Below are positions 6,700-9,168 of a stretch of 9,168 nt of DNA, piece by piece. The stretch comes from Actinomycetota bacterium (GTDB lineage Bacteria; Actinomycetota; Actinomycetes; Nanopelagicales; Nanopelagicaceae). The stretch spans positions 1-9,168 of the forward strand of contig WLMD01000060.1 of the NCBI GenBank assembly GCA_009700405.1, in the 5' to 3' direction. Under the pieces are notes generated by a model, which made no database searches, was not told the DNA's origin, and worked only from the letters and a program-made list of their open reading frames with translations. The translations under genes were made by a program, and so were the position numbers. Position 1 is the first letter of the stretch. Each line of letters opens with the position of its first letter.

Positions 6700-7485
6700 T
6701 TACTTGGCTGATGTTGAATCCAGCTTTACTACCCGACCATGAAGAGGTTGTACGGGACGGTTGTTGCCTGAGTATGCCTCGAGGAACTGATTGATTTGTG
6801 CCTGAGACATTGTGATTGGGTGAGTCATGACGTTCCACTTCACGCCTTCAGTGCAACCAGGAGTCGTCAAGCTTCCGTCGTAGCGAAGTGTGGTTTTAGA
6901 TGTTGGAAGCAACTTGCTCCACTCGAGCTCAACCTTGGTTGCTTCAGGATCCTCTGTTGCAGTTGTGAGCTTGTCTGTGAATGCCTTCCATTCAGCATTT
7001 GCAGCGCCAGCCTTGATGAAGACACCTACGACTGCAAGCTTGCCTGCATCACTCTTGTTAACAAAGTGAATTTCAACTGGGTAATGCATTCCATTGATCT
7101 CGTGCTCACTTGGAGCATGGAAGTGGAATTGCGCGAAGTTGTAAACGGTTCCGTCGATTGTTACCGAACTCTTTTCCGTTCCCAAAGGCTCTGCTTCAAC
7201 AGTGTGACCATTGTTGAAGATACCTGCTTCGCTCTTTACATAAGAGAATTTGAGGTTTGTAAGGTCAGCCTTAACTGGCTTAACAATATTGATTGGTGAC
7301 TGAGCTGTGCCATCGACACAGGTTGCGTAATTTGTTGGATCAACGCTCTTCCAGTGTGAAGGACCGGTTGCGCCGGTGTATGTCCAAGCAGTTGCTGCAA
7401 ATGATGCAGTTGAAGCGACTACTAGTAGTGCAACACCCGCAAGGGCGCCGATCGCGAATTTAGATTTAATAGAAGGTATTCTCAA
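6700..7485 (-). CDS. Secreted alpha-type carbonic anhydrase
   Basis: A 261-residue zinc enzyme that interconverts CO2 and bicarbonate outside the cytoplasmic membrane. Residues 1-33 form a signal peptide (basic start, hydrophobic core, cleavage likely after ATA). Zinc ligands are H121 and H123 in QFHFHAPSEH and H140 in VEIHFVN; the gatekeeper pair is E127 and T207 (GSLTTPGC), the proton shuttle is H94 (NNGHT), and QSPINI is at 62-67. C56 and C211 match the disulfide of bacterial alpha enzymes. All catalytic positions are intact and length is normal. The frame is open to 7560, but the TTG at 7485 is chosen because GGAGAG (7495-7490) precedes it and it begins exactly at the signal peptide. It is monocistronic between the terminator and the tRNA-derived att site. 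Confidence 0.93.
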   Translation of the reverse strand: MRIPSIKSKFAIGALAGVALLVVASTASFAATAWTYTGATGPSHWKSVDPTNYATCVDGTAQSPINIVKPVKADLTNLKFSYVKSEAGIFNNGHTVEAEPLGTEKSSVTIDGTVYNFAQFHFHAPSEHEINGMHYPVEIHFVNKSDAGKLAVVGVFIKAGAANAEWKAFTDKLTTATEDPEATKVELEWSKLLPTSKTTLRYDGSLTTPGCTEGVKWNVMTHPITMSQAQINQFLEAYSGNNRPVQPLHGRVVKLDSTSAK

Positions 7486-7604
7486 AAGACTCTCCGATTT
7501 TTTGGCCCACAACCAATTGCTGGGGGAACCCGAGAACATTAGTCGGAATCTCCCAATCACCCTAATTAGACCACCCCTAAGGAGCCGCCCTCACTAATAG
7601 TTCA

Positions 7605-7654
7605 TGGTGCCCCGAGTGGGGGTCGAACCCACACTGGGAGGATTTTAAGTCCTC
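7605..7654 (-). other. 3' half of a tRNA with UAA (Leu) anticodon; probable attachment site of the integrated element
   Basis: On the minus strand the following parts can be read in order: anticodon arm GAGGA-CTTAAAA-TCCTC (7654-7638, anticodon UAA), a 5-base variable loop CCAGT, T arm GTGGG-TTCGACC-CCCAC (7632-7616), acceptor 3' strand TCGGGGC (7615-7609), discriminator A and CCA (7607-7605). The matching 5' strand GCCCCGA and any D arm are absent from the sequence on the other side and from the rest of the window, so this is not a complete gene. A tyrosine integrase begins 160 bases away. The most likely explanation is the displaced 3' half of a tRNA gene left at one end of an integrated element. 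The variable loop is short, unlike normal class II tRNA-Leu. Confidence 0.75.
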
Positions 7655-7669
7655 CTCGTGAGACCCCAG

Positions 7670-7722
7670 GATTCCAGAACTTAGAGGAATTGAGCGTGGC
7701 TCAAGCCCAAGTTCTAGGAATC
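7670..7722. repeat. Nested inverted repeats between the att site and the integrase gene
   Basis: Outer arms GATTCCAGAACTT (7670-7682) and AAGTTCTaGGAATC (7709-7722) pair with a single bulged A; within the loop TTGAGC (7690-7695) and GCTCAA (7699-7704) form a perfect 6-bp hairpin around GTG. Such structure next to a tRNA-derived att site could be arm-type binding sites for integrase or its directionality factor, or a structured leader. Function is inferred from position only. Confidence 0.6.
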
Positions 7723-7723
7723 T

Positions 7724-7754
7724 TGAGAGAAGTGTATGCATTTATGTATGCATT
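7724..7754 (+). promoter_or_regulatory. Candidate integrase promoter / operator with TATGCATT direct repeat
   Basis: TATGCATT occurs twice in the same orientation at 7735-7742 and 7747-7754, 12 bases apart start to start, each containing the palindrome ATGCAT. TTGAGA (7724-7729) lies 17 bases before the second copy, which could act as a poor -10 box (TATGCA). The arrangement suits a promoter with repressor or recombination-factor sites, but the -10 match is weak. Confidence 0.3.
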
Positions 7755-7814
7755 CTTAATCTCGGCACCTGTTCCACGACTGCAACGGCAGTCGGATGGA
7801 CAAAGGATCTTGAA

Positions 7815-8945
7815 ATGGCACGAAAGGCAAATGGACAAGGTCATACATACAAGGTTGGCAACTCATATCGGACTGTTATTCGATGTGGTGATCATACGAT
7901 CACCGCAATGGCTGCAACTGCCCAAGAATCAAGGAAGACGGCCAAAGAAAAGCTAGAGCTTATGCCGAATATTCTGAGCAAGAACTCTTTACCAGTGGCT
8001 CGAATGCAGATTGGTGATTATCTAATCAACTGGCTAGAGGAAGAGCACAAGCACAACATTGCCCACAGTACTTTTAAGCGGTACCAGGCTCTTGTAAAGT
8101 TTCATATCAATCCAGTAATCGGAGAAGTAGCGCTTCAAAAACTCACTGCAACCGATATTTCATCGATGCTTTCGCATATGAGACAAGGTGGGCAGAGCCC
8201 ACGATCCCAACAACAGGCAAGGGCAGTCTTATCAGTTGCTTTGAGTGATGCAGAATACAAGGGGTACATAATGGTTAACCCTGTTAAGAAAGTGCGTAAT
8301 CCTCAAGGAAAGAGGGTGGAGATTAGTCCGCTAACTCTTGAAGAGGTAAAGCGCCTGCTAAATACCTACGCAGGGACTTACTTGGGGGCACGATTACATA
8401 CAGCCCTCATCTGTGGTTTTCGACAAGGTGAAGCTTTAGGTTTGAGTTGGAGTGATATCGACTTAGAATCCAAAACTGTTACCTTGCATAGGCAGGTGCA
8501 GATTGTTAATGGAGAGCAAGTTTTTACTGAGTTAAAAACAGATAAATCACGAAGAACTATTGCGTTAACTGATGAAACTAAAGCGGCTTTAAGAAGCCAC
8601 TACGGGCTAATAGAGACGATTAGAAATCGAACGCAAGGTAAGTGGACAGAGAATAATCTTGTCTTTCCTGATAACTCCGGAGGCTTTAGATCTCCTAAAA
8701 CAGATTATGCAGATTGGAAAAAAGCCTTAAAACTATGCGCTATAGCGCCTAAACGCTTGCACGATGCGAGGCATACTGCTGCAACGCTGATGTATAGCCA
8801 AGGAATCGGGATTGAGACTATTAGTCGGGCACTTGGTCATTCTTCCTCTGCAATTACTTCAAAACTTTATGTCCATAACGCTGTAGAGCCACTCAGAAGT
8901 GCTGCATCAGCGTTAAATCGAATGCTCGCTACCGAAATGACCTAA
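7815..8945 (+). CDS. int: Tyrosine recombinase, phage-type integrase
   Basis: A complete 376-residue site-specific recombinase that catalyses integration and excision of an element by DNA strand exchange at att sites. An N-terminal arm-binding region (about 1-55) is followed by the SAM-like core-binding domain (about 60-155) and the catalytic domain (170-370). The full catalytic set is present: R203 (CGFRQGEALGL), K241 (ELKTDKSRR), H316 and R319 (LHDARHTAATL), H342 (LGHSSSAIT) and nucleophile Y352 (KLYVH). The ATG at 7815 has AGGA seven bases upstream. It points away from the tRNA-derived att site at 7605-7654, and a hairpin terminator follows its stop. This layout is typical for integrases of tRNA-targeting islands or prophages. 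The gene appears intact and probably functional. Confidence 0.95.
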   Translation: MARKANGQGHTYKVGNSYRTVIRCGDHTITAMAATAQESRKTAKEKLELMPNILSKNSLPVARMQIGDYLINWLEEEHKHNIAHSTFKRYQALVKFHINPVIGEVALQKLTATDISSMLSHMRQGGQSPRSQQQARAVLSVALSDAEYKGYIMVNPVKKVRNPQGKRVEISPLTLEEVKRLLNTYAGTYLGARLHTALICGFRQGEALGLSWSDIDLESKTVTLHRQVQIVNGEQVFTELKTDKSRRTIALTDETKAALRSHYGLIETIRNRTQGKWTENNLVFPDNSGGFRSPKTDYADWKKALKLCAIAPKRLHDARHTAATLMYSQGIGIETISRALGHSSSAITSKLYVHNAVEPLRSAASALNRMLATEMT

Positions 8946-8950
8946 TAACT

Positions 8951-8972
8951 ATGGGGTATAGTCCCCCATTTT
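8951..8972 (+). terminator. Probable intrinsic terminator after the integrase gene
   Basis: ATGGGG (8951-8956) and CCCCAT (8964-8969) form a 6-bp stem with a 7-base loop, five bases after the integrase TAA, and are followed by TTTTCC. The stem is short but GC-rich and the position is right. Confidence 0.6.
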
Positions 8973-9000
8973 CCTATTTAAAAATCTTTTGGAAAGTACG

Positions 9001-9087
9001 GCGTTGCTTAACGCACTATTTTGCAAGGTTACATAAAATCGGCTTCGCGGTCCTATCGGCACCTCATACAAAGCACTTTTGTGTGAG
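9001..9087. repeat. Two inverted repeats in the intergenic region before the right-end gene
   Basis: GCGTT (9001-9005) and AACGC (9010-9014) form a small hairpin around GCTT. CTCATACAAA (9063-9072) and TTTGTGTGAG (9078-9087) form a 10-bp stem with one G-U pair and a GCACT loop, ending 7 bases before the ribosome-binding site of the gene at 9107. The second could be a leader structure or an operator for that gene. The 161-base region from 8946 to 9106 otherwise shows only the integrase terminator. Confidence 0.45.
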
Positions 9088-9106
9088 TTACTCGAAAGGA
9101 AACAGA

Positions 9107-9168
9107 ATGAGAATGCGAATATCGCGGCTATATCAAAATCCAAAAACGAAAGAATTTCTGTTAAACGA
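9107..9168 (+). CDS. Start of an unidentified gene of the element, cut by the window end
   Basis: An ATG at 9107 is preceded by AAAGGAA (9095-9101) with good spacing, and the frame stays open to the end of the window for 20 codons, starting MRMRISRLYQNPKTKEFLLN. The start is basic, with no hydrophobic stretch. Nothing about its function can be said. A second in-frame ATG at 9113 is an alternative start. It lies downstream of the integrase on the same strand but after the terminator, so it probably has its own promoter; a stem-loop at 9063-9087 sits in its leader. Confidence 0.5.
   Translation, partial: MRMRISRLYQNPKTKEFLLN

Noticed and set aside
6796..7299. Long plus-strand frame opposite the carbonic anhydrase
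   Set aside because: It is the antisense shadow of a catalytic-residue-complete enzyme and is unusually rich in cysteine, as expected of a non-coding frame.
7604..7605. Permuted or split functional tRNA
   Set aside because: The 5' half was looked for on both sides (7486-7604 and 7655-7814) and near 8946-9168 and not found, so a displaced att fragment next to an integrase is simpler.
7605..7690. Complete tRNA-Leu gene
   Set aside because: The 5' acceptor strand GCCCCGA and the D arm are missing; no paired region can be built from the sequence beyond the anticodon arm.
7690..7956. Plus-strand frame overlapping the integrase start
   Set aside because: It overlaps the well-supported integrase in another frame and spans the structured leader; it has no recognisable protein features.
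8949..9143. Minus-strand 64-codon frame after the integrase
   Set aside because: It runs through the terminator hairpin and the stem-loops and has no ribosome-binding site or protein-like composition.

Overview
The window looks like a moderate- to low-GC actinobacterial chromosome that changes, near position 7605, into the edge of an integrated element. The streamlined spacing, TTG starts, the C..W-type N-terminal module of the 350-residue secreted protein and the Bax1-I and alpha-carbonic anhydrase genes would suit a small-genome freshwater actinobacterium (acI / Nanopelagicales type). That placement is an inference from style and is not proven by any marker gene here.

Layout. Positions 1-1898 (plus strand) hold the 3' part of a 14-TM DHA2-type MFS exporter and, overlapping its stop by a TTGA junction, a complete 12-TM DHA1-type MFS exporter; together they look like a translationally coupled efflux pair. 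A bidirectional hairpin terminator lies inside the last codons of the second exporter and also serves the convergent Bax-inhibitor-1-like gene (1922-2737, minus). Upstream of that gene are a candidate promoter with an inverted repeat between its -35 and -10 boxes, and a short reading frame (2890-3084) that may be the 3' remnant of a larger gene.

Positions 3173-5406 (minus) are a two-gene unit: a small membrane-anchored NTF2-like protein and, joined by an ATGA overlap, a 595-residue protein with about a dozen membrane segments in internally repeated DUF5671-like units fused to a C-terminal antibiotic-biosynthesis-monooxygenase (ABM) domain. Next come a secreted protein with eight TATP repeats encoded by a perfect-length 12-bp minisatellite and a C-terminal domain resembling M23 peptidases without their metal ligands (5527-6579, minus), a strong bidirectional terminator (6652-6687), and a secreted alpha-carbonic anhydrase (6700-7485, minus, TTG start).

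From 7605 to 7654 the minus strand carries the anticodon arm, T arm and acceptor 3' strand with CCA of a UAA-anticodon tRNA, but no D arm or 5' acceptor strand. A complete tyrosine recombinase (7815-8945, plus) sits immediately inside this boundary, preceded by nested inverted repeats and a direct repeat. The simplest reading is that 7605-7654 is the displaced 3' half of a tRNA gene (one att site) and that the element runs rightwards out of the window. A new gene begins at 9107 and is cut by the window end.

I see no convincing evidence of a novel multi-gene defence or biosynthetic system. The most unusual items are the DUF5671-ABM fusion with its coupled partner and the class-I-like UAA tRNA half used as an integration site.
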